A DNA stretch of 64,000 bases from Flavobacteriales bacterium UBA5040 (GTDB lineage: Bacteria; Bacteroidota; Bacteroidia; Flavobacteriales; Weeksellaceae). Location of the stretch: the NCBI GenBank assembly GCA_002415135.1, contig DIBY01000016.1, positions 177,524 to 241,523 on the forward strand, given 5' to 3'. The notes under the pieces were generated by a model. The model was not told the DNA's origin, did not search any database, and worked only from the letters and a program-made list of their open reading frames with translations. The translations under genes and the position numbers were made by a program. This document shows, in pieces, positions 1-9,431 of the stretch (positions within the stretch are counted from its first letter, which is position 1; every line of letters starts with the position of its first letter).

Positions 1-933
1 AATAATTAATCTTCTGGTAGAAGTACATCTTTGTCCAGCTGTACCGACTGCGCCAAAAACTGCTCCGATGATCGACATATTTAAATCGGCATTTTCTGTA
101 AAAATAATTGCATTATTTCCACCTAATTCCAAAATTGATTTTCCGAATCTTTTTGCAACATTAGTTCCTACAATTCTTCCAACTTTGGTAGAACCTGTAA
201 AAGAAATTAAGGAAACATTTTTATCATTGACCATTTTATCACCAATTTCATGATCTCCGACAATCATCGCCGAAATTCCTTCTGGAAGATTATTTTCTTT
301 TAAAACTTCCATGATAATATTTTGACAGGCAATTCCACAAAGTGGCGCTTTTTCAGATGGTTTCCAAATAGTCACATTTCCACAGATCCAAGCGAGTGCT
401 GTATTCCAGGACCACACTGCAACTGGGAAATTAAAGGCAGAAATAATTCCGATAATACCAAGCGGGTGATATTGCTCGTACATACGGTGTCCAGGTCTTT
501 CGGAATGCATCGTATAACCGTGAAGCTGACGCGATAAACCTACTGCAAAATCGCAGATGTCGATCATTTCCTGCACTTCACCTAATCCTTCCTGCAAAGA
601 TTTTCCCATTTCGTAAGAAACCAGTTTTCCTAGATCGTCTTTGTATTCTCTTAATTTTAATCCGAACTGACGAACCAACTCTCCTCTTTTTGGAGCTGGT
701 ATCTGGCGAAATTCTAAGTAAGCTTTTTTTGCGGTTTCAATAACTTGATCGTAATCATCAGAGTTTGCGGTAGTCACTTTTGCGATAAGTTTTCCGTCTG
801 TAGGGGAATAACTTTCCAGTAAATCACCGTTGGCAAAATATTTTCCACCGGAGGAGACGCCTTTATTTTCTTTTGTAATACCTAAATTAGAAAGGGATTT
901 TTCGATTCCAAAATCCTGAATTGTTTGGGACAT
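1..933 (-). CDS. Aldehyde dehydrogenase, ALDH7-type (aminoadipate-semialdehyde dehydrogenase-like), 3' truncated by window edge
   Basis: The reading frame is open from ATG at 933 down to base 1, giving 311 N-terminal residues of an aldehyde dehydrogenase of about 500. Visible are the NAD-binding region with ISAFNFPVAVW and WKPSEKAPL, the glycine-rich FTGSTKVGR, the general-base stretch LELGGNNA, and the catalytic cysteine in GQRCTSTRRL close to the cut end. FTGST, LELGGNNA and GQRCTSTRRL together match the ALDH7 (antiquitin) subfamily, which oxidises alpha-aminoadipate semialdehyde/piperideine-6-carboxylate in lysine catabolism; the exact substrate is inferred. No operon partner is visible. 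Confidence 0.85.
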   Translation of the reverse strand, partial: MSQTIQDFGIEKSLSNLGITKENKGVSSGGKYFANGDLLESYSPTDGKLIAKVTTANSDDYDQVIETAKKAYLEFRQIPAPKRGELVRQFGLKLREYKDDLGKLVSYEMGKSLQEGLGEVQEMIDICDFAVGLSRQLHGYTMHSERPGHRMYEQYHPLGIIGIISAFNFPVAVWSWNTALAWICGNVTIWKPSEKAPLCGIACQNIIMEVLKENNLPEGISAMIVGDHEIGDKMVNDKNVSLISFTGSTKVGRIVGTNVAKRFGKSILELGGNNAIIFTENADLNMSIIGAVFGAVGTAGQRCTSTRRLII

Positions 934-1130
934 AATTTTAATTTGAATTGTCCTTAAAGATAGAGAAATTACTGAAATCAGAAAAATTTTACAGGAACTT
1001 TATGGAATTTTTAAGAAATGAGAAAATTAAAAAACGATCCTACAAATACCATGAACAGAATAATTAAGGCGTTAAATTAAAACTGATATTTATTAGGTGA
1101 CCACAATTTGAACCGCAACAATAAATGTAC

Positions 1131-1138
1131 TAATTTTG
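1131..1138 (+). promoter_or_regulatory. Candidate -7 promoter box for the small membrane protein gene
   Basis: TAATTTTG fits the Bacteroidota TAnnTTTG -7 consensus and lies 13 bases before the ATG at 1152. Confidence 0.45.
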
Positions 1139-1151
1139 AAAAAAGTTCTCC

Positions 1152-1310
1152 ATGGAAAATTTACAGCCAGAAGATAAAAACTCCAAATTTAAAAAATGGT
1201 TTAAGCGCGTCGGAATTGGCGGCCTTATCTTTTTTACGGTAAAGGGAATTGCCTGGCTATTTGTATTTTATTTCGGAGCTGAGCTATTTCAGGATTGCAG
1301 TGGAAAATAA
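1152..1310 (+). CDS. Small single-pass membrane protein (52 aa), function unknown
   Basis: ATG at 1152 to TAA at 1308-1310 encodes 52 residues. The N-terminal half is charged (ENLQPEDKNSKFKKWFKR) and is followed by one hydrophobic helix, about residues 21-44 (GIGGLIFFTVKGIAWLFVFY). The cytoplasmic-basic then membrane layout suggests an N-in single-pass protein. A TAnnTTTG box upstream supports expression. I do not recognise a characterised family. Confidence 0.55.
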   Translation: MENLQPEDKNSKFKKWFKRVGIGGLIFFTVKGIAWLFVFYFGAELFQDCSGK

Positions 1311-1323
1311 CGGTTAGAATTAA

Positions 1324-2550
1324 CTACTGATTACTGCCCAAATCTTTTAATAAACCTTTAGAAAAATAGGCAATCACCACTAAGGCGAACCCAATACAGA
1401 TCCACATAAAGAGCGGAGTCTTCCAAAATAAATCTTCGGTCTTTTCTTTGTTCTTAGAATTGTATTTCTCGAGATTCGTAATCTGGATCTCGGATAAAGG
1501 AGTTTGGATCATATAGTCCAAATATGACAAATCATATTTTGGGGCTGAAAGTGTAGAATCAACCAAGATCGTATAATTCTCACCAGCTTTGAGTTCGGAA
1601 ATAAGAGCTACTGATTCTTGAAACAACTTTATTTCATCAATTACCAAAGGTGAACTATCTTGGTTCTCAATTTCAATGGTAATATTTTTTTCAAAAATCT
1701 CGTTGATTCTAAACTGATTTTGCGTTTTTGAATTCAACTGAAAACTAGCGACAGATTCTCGATAACTTTCTTGTTTTCGATTTCTGAGACGGGTTTTATT
1801 TACCAATATTTCAGCATTCCTGCGATAAAATTGTGGTTCAGAAATACTGAATTTTAATCCGTTGATGACTTGATTGGTTTTGAAACGCAAATCGATTCTG
1901 GTCGTCTTCTCCGTTTTATTTTGGGAAATGGTTTGTTGAAAATCTTTTAATTCTAACAAAGTTAAATCTTGAGCATTCAGGTTGACTGTTACGGAGGCAG
2001 ACAAAACCTGAATCGGTAAGGATTTTTTATCCACAAAATCAATTCGTAAGAATTTATAATTATTCAATGGAAAGCTGAAATCCCGCTTCACTTCTGTGGC
2101 ATTTGAACTATACAAACCATCAACAGTTTCATTATTGACTAAGCCATACCACTGGTTTTGATCGTCACTACCGGAAATCGAATAGGTTTTCACCACTTCT
2201 GTATTTGCAATCGTTAATGTCAAAAGATCAAATTTTGCCTTAGTTTCATTAGCAATGATAATCGAAGTTGAAACATTAGGAATACTGCTTTTAGATAAAA
2301 TTTTTAAATCTTTTACGACGCTTCCGCTACCAGAGATCGTTCTAGTATCCAAAGCGTAAGGAACTTCGTTTCCTTTCGAGTCTAAGATTCTAAAATAATT
2401 CCAATTGTTTTGCAAAGCAGATCTTAATTCGGGCTCAACCACAATTTTAGTCAAACCATCTGTGGCGACTGGTTGCAAATTTCCCGTATAGTTTTGCGCA
2501 GTGCACCAACTTGCAAACAATAAGAACAAAACCTTATTTAACTTCTTCAT
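1324..2550 (-). CDS. DUF3999-family exported/membrane protein
   Basis: 408 residues with an N-terminal signal peptide (MKKLNKVLFLLFASWCTAQ), a long beta-rich periplasmic region, and one C-terminal membrane helix (about residues 381-399, LFMWICIGFALVVIAYFSK) followed by a short basic tail. This layout and the pairing with a DUF2339 gene match DUF3999, whose function is unknown. Its start lies inside the end of the upstream DUF2339 gene (17-base overlap), so the two are translationally coupled and probably form one envelope complex. Confidence 0.75.
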   Translation of the reverse strand: MKKLNKVLFLLFASWCTAQNYTGNLQPVATDGLTKIVVEPELRSALQNNWNYFRILDSKGNEVPYALDTRTISGSGSVVKDLKILSKSSIPNVSTSIIIANETKAKFDLLTLTIANTEVVKTYSISGSDDQNQWYGLVNNETVDGLYSSNATEVKRDFSFPLNNYKFLRIDFVDKKSLPIQVLSASVTVNLNAQDLTLLELKDFQQTISQNKTEKTTRIDLRFKTNQVINGLKFSISEPQFYRRNAEILVNKTRLRNRKQESYRESVASFQLNSKTQNQFRINEIFEKNITIEIENQDSSPLVIDEIKLFQESVALISELKAGENYTILVDSTLSAPKYDLSYLDYMIQTPLSEIQITNLEKYNSKNKEKTEDLFWKTPLFMWICIGFALVVIAYFSKGLLKDLGSNQ

Positions 2551-5104
2551 CTTCGGTATTTTTAGGTTGATCGGAAACTAACTTTTTTAATTTCTGATAA
2601 ACAAATGAAATGATTAATATGAGAACACCCAAGAGTATAAAGGCAATTATTTTCCCTGTCTCTGAGGCATCATTAATGTCATACAAAAATAGTTTAGCGA
2701 TCGTAATCCCAAGTAAACTAAGAGCAATTATTCTCAATTGTTTCCAATCTTTTTTAATACCGATAATTAATAATACGAAAGAAATGACGCCCCAAAGAAT
2801 TGGGAATCCAACTTTGACTATTTGAGTCTTCAGTTTGTATATCGTAGCAAAAAACTCATCTTGAAATAGGATGTAAGAATCAGAATTAATATTCTTCCTA
2901 GAAAGGGCTGACCATTTTTCCTCACTAATTCCACTATTAAAAAAGACACTCTGAATAATTAATTCCTGACTTAAAATTACTACGACGACAAAAGCCAAGA
3001 TCCATAGCGCATACTTCGTTTTCAACTCCGCAAAAATGGGTTGGTGTAGTGTCTTTTTAACCAACAGATAAAGGGAGTAAACTACACTGAATAGTATTAC
3101 GAAATGCATTAAATAAGCAGAAAAGTTTTTTACAGGATTAAATGGATAATCATTCATTTCCTGTATCGGTAAATTGCCAAACAAGAAGATAAACAGAACT
3201 ACATTAAAGATTCCCAAGGCTGCAGTTGCTTTTTTCAACAGTATAGCATCTTTTTTAAACGTAAAGTAAATCAACACGATTGAAAATAAATAATGGAAAC
3301 CTGCAGTGTAGGATGTTACAGAAGAAGAATTTCCGTTATAAATTGTAGCGAGATAATACGTTTCGAAAATTCCCACAAAATAGGAAGTCACAATGCCGAT
3401 CATAAATAGGGCTTTACGATAGATATTAGGATTGAATTTAAATCCGAAAAAGCTCGTTATTTCTCGATCGTTTTTCAACAAATAATACGTGTAAAATACC
3501 GAAATAATCGCTACTATTCCAACCATAAAGATTGGGTGAATTAAGTCTCCAGAATCTTGAATATCGGAATAATGATTCTCCCAGTCCATCATCAAACTTA
3601 CAAGCATTAGTGCCTGAACAATTGCTGCACTCCATTTGAAAACATCAATTTTCGATTTTTTGGCCAACCAAAATAAAAGTACCGCTTCACAAGCCCAAAA
3701 TAGCGTAATGTAATTTCCATTAAATTGAATTGGAATTGTTAGCGTTGCAAACGTTAGCGTAAGTCCAACCAATAAGTAAACTGTATTCTTATTAAGGCCA
3801 AATCTGCGGTACAAAACGGTTGCAAATATTAGATTATATATCGCTAAAGCAACGGTAAATAAACCTTTGATCGGAAGTCCCCAATCACTAATAATCGCCA
3901 ATCCAATTCCAAAGAAAAAGAAGGTATTAGCAACAATCAAAAAGTACTGTATTTTGGAGAAAGCACCGACACTTCTGAGGTTATTAATCACGGTAGCAAT
4001 ACTGAAAATCAGATAAAATAAAGTGGCAAAAATGAAGGCGCCAAGATGTGGCACTTTTGCTGGCGCAGTAATATTACTCCACCAACCGAGGTACAGTATA
4101 CAGGTGAATACAAATGCTAAAACGTTTACAATATTCCATTTTTTATAGTAGGAAATAAGCAACATTCCGATATTTAAGATCGCAATATAAGTGAAGAGCA
4201 CCAAGTAATTTCCATCTCCAGTACTCACCATAAATGGCACCGCAAAACCAGCAATCAGCGTCATTACGCCGAGTTCCTGTCGATCATAAGAAACCGATAT
4301 AAAAGAACTGAAAATGGTTATTACAACCATAATGACGAATGCGACGGTTTGACTGAACAAATGATATTCTTGAAAAGCAATGCCAATTGTAAAGTAAAAC
4401 ACAGCAAATGCTCCCGCGACAAACACGGAGCTGAACGCTTTATAATTGGCTTTTAACCGATGCGCTACTCCTAATACAATTGCTCCGGCCAATATTCCTA
4501 TTCCGACTCTTGCTGGTTCGTTGATCCAGTTTTTATCAATGGCATATTTTACAAAGAAACTGATCCCTAAAACCAAAATAAGAATACCGATTTTATTGAT
4601 CAAGTTCTCACCAATAAACTTTTCGATATCGGGGTTCTCCTCTTTGAACTTCTGTAGCCAAGGTTTTTTTGGTTCAACATATTTTCTTTTTGGAGCTTCT
4701 TCCGTTATCGTTTCAACTGGATGAATATCGTTTGTAAAATGAACGGTGCTGGAAAGTTTTTCATCAACAACGGTAAATTCTTCTTCATCAGAATAATTTT
4801 CGGGCTCATATTTTGGGATGTTCTCTTCTGGAAGACTACTTTCCTGAATAGGAATGATCGTCGGAATAATTTCTCCAAACGGTTCTTCGACATTTGGTAA
4901 AACTTCCTCTCTTATTTTTTCAGTAGCGATTGCAGAATTAGAAACTGGAGACTTCTGCTCTGCAATGAATTTTTGCAGTCGGTCAATTTTATCCTCTAAA
5001 CTTTTTAGGTTATTCTTTGAATCTCTAGCATATCGATTGACTTTAACCAATATTACGATAAGTAAAATGACTAAAAGTAAATTGTAGAAGTTATAAAATC
5101 CCAT
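2534..5104 (-). CDS. DUF2339 polytopic membrane protein
   Basis: 856 residues. Residues 1-20 form a membrane helix, residues 25-50 look coiled-coil (NNLKSLEDKIDRLQKFIAEQ), residues about 50-150 are acidic and low complexity, and from about residue 165 (IGENLINKIGILILVLGISFF) to the end there is near-continuous alternation of hydrophobic helices, well over 15 in total. This is the DUF2339 architecture. The function is not established; co-occurrence with DUF3999 suggests a cell-envelope role. First gene of a two-gene operon with a TAnnTTTG box just upstream. Confidence 0.8.
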   Translation of the reverse strand: MGFYNFYNLLLVILLIVILVKVNRYARDSKNNLKSLEDKIDRLQKFIAEQKSPVSNSAIATEKIREEVLPNVEEPFGEIIPTIIPIQESSLPEENIPKYEPENYSDEEEFTVVDEKLSSTVHFTNDIHPVETITEEAPKRKYVEPKKPWLQKFKEENPDIEKFIGENLINKIGILILVLGISFFVKYAIDKNWINEPARVGIGILAGAIVLGVAHRLKANYKAFSSVFVAGAFAVFYFTIGIAFQEYHLFSQTVAFVIMVVITIFSSFISVSYDRQELGVMTLIAGFAVPFMVSTGDGNYLVLFTYIAILNIGMLLISYYKKWNIVNVLAFVFTCILYLGWWSNITAPAKVPHLGAFIFATLFYLIFSIATVINNLRSVGAFSKIQYFLIVANTFFFFGIGLAIISDWGLPIKGLFTVALAIYNLIFATVLYRRFGLNKNTVYLLVGLTLTFATLTIPIQFNGNYITLFWACEAVLLFWLAKKSKIDVFKWSAAIVQALMLVSLMMDWENHYSDIQDSGDLIHPIFMVGIVAIISVFYTYYLLKNDREITSFFGFKFNPNIYRKALFMIGIVTSYFVGIFETYYLATIYNGNSSSVTSYTAGFHYLFSIVLIYFTFKKDAILLKKATAALGIFNVVLFIFLFGNLPIQEMNDYPFNPVKNFSAYLMHFVILFSVVYSLYLLVKKTLHQPIFAELKTKYALWILAFVVVVILSQELIIQSVFFNSGISEEKWSALSRKNINSDSYILFQDEFFATIYKLKTQIVKVGFPILWGVISFVLLIIGIKKDWKQLRIIALSLLGITIAKLFLYDINDASETGKIIAFILLGVLILIISFVYQKLKKLVSDQPKNTEDEEVK

Positions 5105-5119
5105 TCAGTATGTTTTTTA

Positions 5120-5127
5120 CAAACATA
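5120..5127 (-). promoter_or_regulatory. Candidate -7 box for the DUF2339-DUF3999 operon
   Basis: On the minus strand TATGTTTG (TAnnTTTG type) ends 15 bases before the ATG at 5104. Confidence 0.45.
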
Positions 5128-5220
5128 CATAAAAGCTAAACTTTAATTGAGATAATTGGCAATAAAGAAATTTTATATTCTATGTTATGTAATTAACGTA
5201 AATTTCGCTTCTATTTTACA

Positions 5221-5575
5221 GATTTATCAATAATCGTGGTATTAAATTTGAAACCTAATGTTGTTAAAAAAAGTTCGCATCCGATTGTCGCAACGACCTA
5301 GAATTATGTCGGTGAAGTAAACATAGATTTAACGGTAGCAGACAGCATTAAAGAAGATTCAAAACTGACCATTGAGAAATTAAAAAGTTTGGGTGTAAAA
5401 CCAACGATGTTAAGCAATTCTTCGGTAGAATATTGCGCTGGCTTTTATTATGAAAGGTGTTGTTTTAATTCTTGGAACTAACGGATTGGCGTCCATGTGC
5501 GAATCTGGTTTCTCAGCTGTTGGTGTTGCCTTATTAGCAATTTTAAATGCGGTCAGAATTCAAAAAATCAAATAA
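5221..5575 (+). pseudogene. Remnant of a heavy-metal P1B-type ATPase (ZntA/CadA-like)
   Basis: Three recognisable pieces of a metal-transporting P-type ATPase lie in order. First is VVKKSSHPIVATT, matching the nucleotide-domain SEHP-type motif, then an in-frame TAG at 5299-5301. In the same frame follows VGEVNIDLTVADSIKEDS with IEKLKSLGVKPTMLSN, the region just before the GDN hinge. After a +1 frame change comes a C-terminal helix, ATG at 5450 to stop 5573-5575, with FSAVGVALLAILNAVRI. The segments between these motifs (tens to over a hundred residues in intact enzymes) are missing, so internal deletions, a stop and a frameshift have all accumulated. The rest of the 5105-5584 gap holds only the DUF2339 promoter. 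Confidence 0.75.
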
Positions 5576-5584
5576 TTTTCAAAT

Positions 5585-6979
5585 ATGACAAAGCGCGGTT
5601 TAGTTTGGTTTAAAAATGATTTGCGGTTGCATGATAATGAGGCACTTTGCAAAAGTCTCTTAGAATGCGACGAACTTATCTTTTGTTACTGCGTTGATCC
5701 TTTACATTTTAAAAAATTGGACTTAGGTTTCAAAAAAGCGGACATCAACAGGTTTAAATTTTTAGAGCAATCCGTCAATCATCTGCAACAACATTTAGAA
5801 GGACTTGGTGGACACTTAATCATTTGTGAAGAATCAGCGACCTCCGCTATTCCTGATCTAATTAAAAAATTTGAGCTCACCGACATTTACGCAGAAGAAG
5901 AATATGCAAGTGAAGAACTCAATGTAATCGCAGATCTGAAAGACCAATTACCGTCGATGAATTTCCATTTTTTTTGGGGAAAAACGCTGTATCATAAAAA
6001 TGATATTCCGTTTCAAATTGAAACTATTCCTTTAACCAGCAAAGCGTATAGAATTCCGGCTGCACAGGAATCGGCGCCAAGAAAAACTTTCGAAACACCG
6101 GAAAAATTAAAGGGTTTTAAAGATGCGATAAGCACAAGATTTCCTTCTTATAAAAAATACGGATTCACTAAGAAAGAATACGATGAAGCCGCTCCTTTTT
6201 TGGAAGGTGGTGAAACTTTGGCTTTAGAAAGACTTCAATACTACACTTTCAAATCTGAATTGTTAACTGGTTATCGCTGGTCCCGAAACAGATCGGAAGG
6301 TTTAGATTACAGTTCTAAGTTATCTCCATATTTAGCGTTAGGTTGTATTTCTCCCCGTACTATTTTTGAAGTCGTAAAAGAATACGAGCAACATATCAAA
6401 AAGAATCAAAGCACTTGGTGGTTAATATTTGAGTTGGTTTGGCGGGATTATTTCACCTTCAAAGGAATGCGTTTTGGTGATCAAATTTTTAAAACTAAAG
6501 GTTATAAAAACAAGGATGTACCGTTTGAAAATGATCCGGAGAACTTTAAAAAATGGTGTACGGGAACAACTGGAATTCCTTTCGTAGACGCTCACATGAG
6601 ACAATTAAATCAAACCGGATACATGAGCAATCGCGGACGCGTTAATTGCGCCAGCTATTTCGTACATGATTTAAAAATCGACTGGACTTGGGGTGCGGCG
6701 TATTTTGAAAGTAAACTGATCGATTACGATGTGAGTTCTAACTGGATGAACTGGCATATGCAGGCATTTGAGATTTATTACACCAATCCTGTGCATCAGT
6801 CCAATAAATACAATTCGCAGGATTATATCAGAAAATGGATTCCTGAATTGAGTGATAAAAACAATGTTGAAGTGCTTATTCCATGGGAGTTTGATATTCC
6901 ATCTTATCCGAAACCGATTGAAATTTATCAAAAATGGACGAGAGCCATTAATTTGATTAAAAAATTAGAGAAAGAATAA
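5585..6979 (+). CDS. DASH-family cryptochrome / deoxyribodipyrimidine photolyase
   Basis: 464 residues, the usual length of cryptochrome-DASH. The N-terminal photolyase domain begins GLVWFKNDLRLHDNEAL. The C-terminal FAD domain carries YRWSRNRSEGLDYSSKLSPY followed by LALGCISPR and FELVWRDYFTF, then the NRGRVNCASY and DWTWGAAYFES region of the flavin pocket. The family repairs UV pyrimidine dimers (DASH types favour single-stranded DNA) with blue light, using FAD and often a folate antenna. It could instead be a regulatory cryptochrome. The upstream sequence is a decayed ATPase gene and no promoter box was found. It stands alone between convergent genes. Confidence 0.85.
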   Translation: MTKRGLVWFKNDLRLHDNEALCKSLLECDELIFCYCVDPLHFKKLDLGFKKADINRFKFLEQSVNHLQQHLEGLGGHLIICEESATSAIPDLIKKFELTDIYAEEEYASEELNVIADLKDQLPSMNFHFFWGKTLYHKNDIPFQIETIPLTSKAYRIPAAQESAPRKTFETPEKLKGFKDAISTRFPSYKKYGFTKKEYDEAAPFLEGGETLALERLQYYTFKSELLTGYRWSRNRSEGLDYSSKLSPYLALGCISPRTIFEVVKEYEQHIKKNQSTWWLIFELVWRDYFTFKGMRFGDQIFKTKGYKNKDVPFENDPENFKKWCTGTTGIPFVDAHMRQLNQTGYMSNRGRVNCASYFVHDLKIDWTWGAAYFESKLIDYDVSSNWMNWHMQAFEIYYTNPVHQSNKYNSQDYIRKWIPELSDKNNVEVLIPWEFDIPSYPKPIEIYQKWTRAINLIKKLEKE

Positions 6980-7005
6980 AAGGCGGATGTTTGCTCGAAT
7001 TAAAT

Positions 7006-7218
7006 CTATTCTGCACGCTCAATTTCTGATGCACTTTTTAAGACTTTATCACCATCTTCCTGTTCGATATAAAAAGCTTTATTTTCAGGAGTTGCTTTTC
7101 TGGTAATAGCTGAACCTTTGATGGTCTTGGTAATATCTTGAGTAAAGACTTCAACAACTTTTCCCGTTGCGATGCCACTTCCCCATTTCCATTGTACTGC
7201 TGTTCCGACTTTAATCAT
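7006..7218 (-). CDS. DUF2945 / HVA1 Tudor-like small protein
   Basis: 70 residues, beginning MIKVGTAVQWKWGSGIATGK, with the later positions GSAITRKATPENKAFYIEQ and DGDKVLKSASEIE. This is the DUF2945 (hypervirulence-associated, Tudor-like beta-barrel) family: a compact barrel with a conserved aromatic/glycine start. The molecular function is unknown. It ends 26 bases after the convergent cryptochrome stop. Length and motifs are complete. Confidence 0.75.
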   Translation of the reverse strand: MIKVGTAVQWKWGSGIATGKVVEVFTQDITKTIKGSAITRKATPENKAFYIEQEDGDKVLKSASEIERAE

Positions 7219-7254
7219 GACTTTTAATTTTGGTGAATTTTAATTAAGAAAACA

Positions 7255-7800
7255 TTAATGTAAATTCTGTTTCAATTTCCAATCCTCTTTTTTTATTTGA
7301 AAAACGACGTTCATTTTTGAGGCCTCTCCAAAATAGGCCACTTCTTCTTCTCCCAAATTCTCAGCCCCTAGTTTATTCATGGCTTTTACTGAACGGATGT
7401 TGTCTTTCCCAACATGGAAAATTACTTTATCAACGAACTGAAAAATATAATCCAGCATCATTTTTTTGACACTTGCATTAATGTTTTTTCCCCAGGATTG
7501 GGTTCCGTAAAAAGTGTAGCCAATAAATATACTTTTCTCTTCATCGTTGTAATCATAGAATCGGGTGCTTCCTAAAACTTCGTTGGAGTTTTTATCAATG
7601 ATTAAAAAGGCTCCTTTACTTTCAACTGCTCCTTTAAAAAAGTTTTGAAAAACCTCTCTTTTATATCTTTCTTTATTCGGATGCATGGACCAAACTTCCG
7701 GGTCAGCTGCAACCGAAAATAATCTTTCAAAATCACTTTCCTGTAAAGGATTCAATTGGATGTTTTCGTTTTCTAAAGTTGGTTGAATAGAGAAATTCAT
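7255..7800 (-). CDS. GNAT-family N-acetyltransferase (RimJ/RimL-like)
   Basis: About 181 residues from the ATG at 7800 (MNFSIQPTLENEN). An earlier in-frame ATG at 7845 exists, but a clear TATCTTTG promoter box lies between the two, so transcription should start downstream of 7845 and the shorter form is preferred. The fold is seen as IQLNPLQESDFERLF (strand/helix 1), EVLGSTRFYDYN, SIFIGYTFYGTQSWGKNINA (acetyl-CoA-binding loop, relaxed from Q/RxxGxG/A), and VGKDNIRSVKAMNKLGAEN, typical of RimJ/RimL enzymes that acetylate protein N-termini or small amines. The substrate is unknown. Confidence 0.8.
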   Translation of the reverse strand: MNFSIQPTLENENIQLNPLQESDFERLFSVAADPEVWSMHPNKERYKREVFQNFFKGAVESKGAFLIIDKNSNEVLGSTRFYDYNDEEKSIFIGYTFYGTQSWGKNINASVKKMMLDYIFQFVDKVIFHVGKDNIRSVKAMNKLGAENLGEEEVAYFGEASKMNVVFQIKKEDWKLKQNLH

Positions 7801-7814
7801 TGGTGATGTTTTTT

Positions 7815-7822
7815 CAAAGATA
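7815..7822 (-). promoter_or_regulatory. -7 promoter box deciding the GNAT start
   Basis: Minus-strand TATCTTTG lies 14 bases upstream of the ATG at 7800 and downstream of the alternative ATG at 7845, which argues for the shorter protein. Confidence 0.6.
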
Positions 7823-7992
7823 AAAATACTTTTGGCTGTCTTCAAAAAATTACGAAAAATTTTCGATCATCAAATTGGCAAATTATATTTTTATTTTCTT
7901 GCATTTTTAGCAGATTAAACAATCGTTAAAAAGCTGCGTCATCTGCTAAATCTGCGGGAGAAATGATTATTAATAAAAAATTATAGAAAAAA

Positions 7993-8355
7993 TTAACCGT
8001 GATAAACTTTTGAGAAAACGATTTTACCATCAGTTATTTGAAGAACTTCCCCGATTTCCATATCCTGTTCACCTTCTACCTTACGGGTGTATTCCATAAA
8101 AACCTGTTCAGAATCAGCAGTTAATTTATTAAGTTGGTAATGTAGTGTAGGTAATCGTTGAAAACAATCTTGCCACTAATTTCTTAAAGCCTCTTTACCT
8201 TCAATCAAACCGTTTGTTTGAGGTTCGCTCACTTTCAATTTTGGACTGAAATGTTTGGCGTTGTCATCATACAATTCCAGTAATTTTTCTAAATCATGTT
8301 CGTTGAATGCTTTGAACCAATCTGTGGCAATATTTTTTAAATCTTCCTGATCCAT
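7993..8355 (-). pseudogene. SnoaL-like / NTF2-fold protein gene interrupted by an in-frame TAG
   Basis: The minus-strand frame from ATG at 8355 to TAA at 7993-7995 has 120 sense/stop codons and reads MDQEDLKNIATDWFKAFNEH, then ELYDDNAKHFSPKL, the helix-strand start of a SnoaL-like NTF2 fold. Codon 60 is TAG (8176-8178), after EGKEALRN. Downstream the same frame continues sensibly as WQDCFQRLPTLHYQLNK, then VFMEYTRKVEGEQ and ITDGKIVFSKVYHG to a natural stop. Only this one codon breaks the gene, so it is either a young pseudogene or a base-call error. It starts 17 bases after ada and was probably co-transcribed with it. Confidence 0.8.
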
Positions 8356-8372
8356 AAATATAATTTTTAAAA

Positions 8373-9416
8373 TTAAAAAAGAATGGCTTTTTCCAGTTCC
8401 AAAAGTTTTTGCTTGCGCCAGATTCCGCCACCATAGCCAGTTAATGTTCCGTTACTTCCGATGACACGATGACAAGGAATGAGGATCGAGATTTTATTCA
8501 TTCCGTTAGCGTTCGCAACAGCGCGGACTTTTTTTACATCACCTAAAACTTCAGATTGCTTTTTATAATTCCAGGTTTCGCCGTACGGAATTTTCAATAA
8601 AACGTTCCAAACACTTTTTTGAAATTCTGTTCCGACAGGGGAAAGCGAAACGGTGAATTCTGTTCTATTTCCGGTGAAATATTCGGCGAGTTCTTTTTCT
8701 AAAGTTTTAAAATGTGGGTTTTCACCTTGAACGATCGTTGCATTCAATGATTTCGCTAAATCTTTGAATTCCGTTTCCAACATTTTTCGATCGGTGAATT
8801 CCAACATGCAGATTCCCTCTTCCACCGCTGCAGCGTACATCGTTCCGATCGGAGTTTCGATTCTTTTTAAATCAATGATCCGTTGGTCTTTTGAATTTTT
8901 TGGCGAAACTCCAAATATCGATTTGAAACTATCATTAAAACCACTCAAACTTTCGAAACCGCTATCGTAGGCTGTTTCCATAATGTTTTCACCCTGTTGA
9001 ATTTTCTTAAACGCAGTATTCAAACGAAACATTCTTTGAAACGCATGAAAGGTCATACTATGGTTTTTCTGAAACCATCTTCTCACGGTCGCTGGTTCTA
9101 CTCCACGCTCCACCAAATCGAAATCTTTGAATTTTAAAGAAGGATCCAATCGTAATTCTTCTAGAATATTTTGAATATATTCTGGCGTTTCATCAGGATT
9201 CTCTAAGGGTTTACAAACTTTACACGGACGATATCCTTTAAGAATAGCCTCTTTTGCAGTTGGAAAAAATTCCACATTTTCCCGTTTAGGTTTTCTTGCG
9301 GTACATGTTGGTCGACAAAAAATTCCGGTGGTTTTTACACCCATCCAGAATACTCCTTCGAAATCAGGATTTTTATCGAATGACGCTTGATACATAATGT
9401 CGGCTGAAAGTTGCAT
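8373..9416 (-). CDS. ada: Bifunctional Ada: alkylated-DNA repair methyltransferase and transcriptional activator
   Basis: 347 residues with three domains in order. The zinc-binding Ada domain has C34, C38, C65 and C68 (FCRPTCTARKPKRE, YRPCKVCKP), where one cysteine takes methyl from phosphotriesters. An AraC-type HTH follows at about 80-165 (SLKFKDFDLVERGVEPATVR, ETAYDSGFESLSGFNDSFK). The C-terminal O6-alkylguanine transferase domain has IPCHRVIG with acceptor C315. All acceptor and zinc residues are intact. In the family, self-methylation turns Ada into an activator of its own operon; here the partner would be the broken SnoaL-like gene just downstream. A promoter box lies at 9432-9439. Confidence 0.93.
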   Translation of the reverse strand: MQLSADIMYQASFDKNPDFEGVFWMGVKTTGIFCRPTCTARKPKRENVEFFPTAKEAILKGYRPCKVCKPLENPDETPEYIQNILEELRLDPSLKFKDFDLVERGVEPATVRRWFQKNHSMTFHAFQRMFRLNTAFKKIQQGENIMETAYDSGFESLSGFNDSFKSIFGVSPKNSKDQRIIDLKRIETPIGTMYAAAVEEGICMLEFTDRKMLETEFKDLAKSLNATIVQGENPHFKTLEKELAEYFTGNRTEFTVSLSPVGTEFQKSVWNVLLKIPYGETWNYKKQSEVLGDVKKVRAVANANGMNKISILIPCHRVIGSNGTLTGYGGGIWRKQKLLELEKAILF

Positions 9417-9431
9417 GTTGTAAATTTAAAT

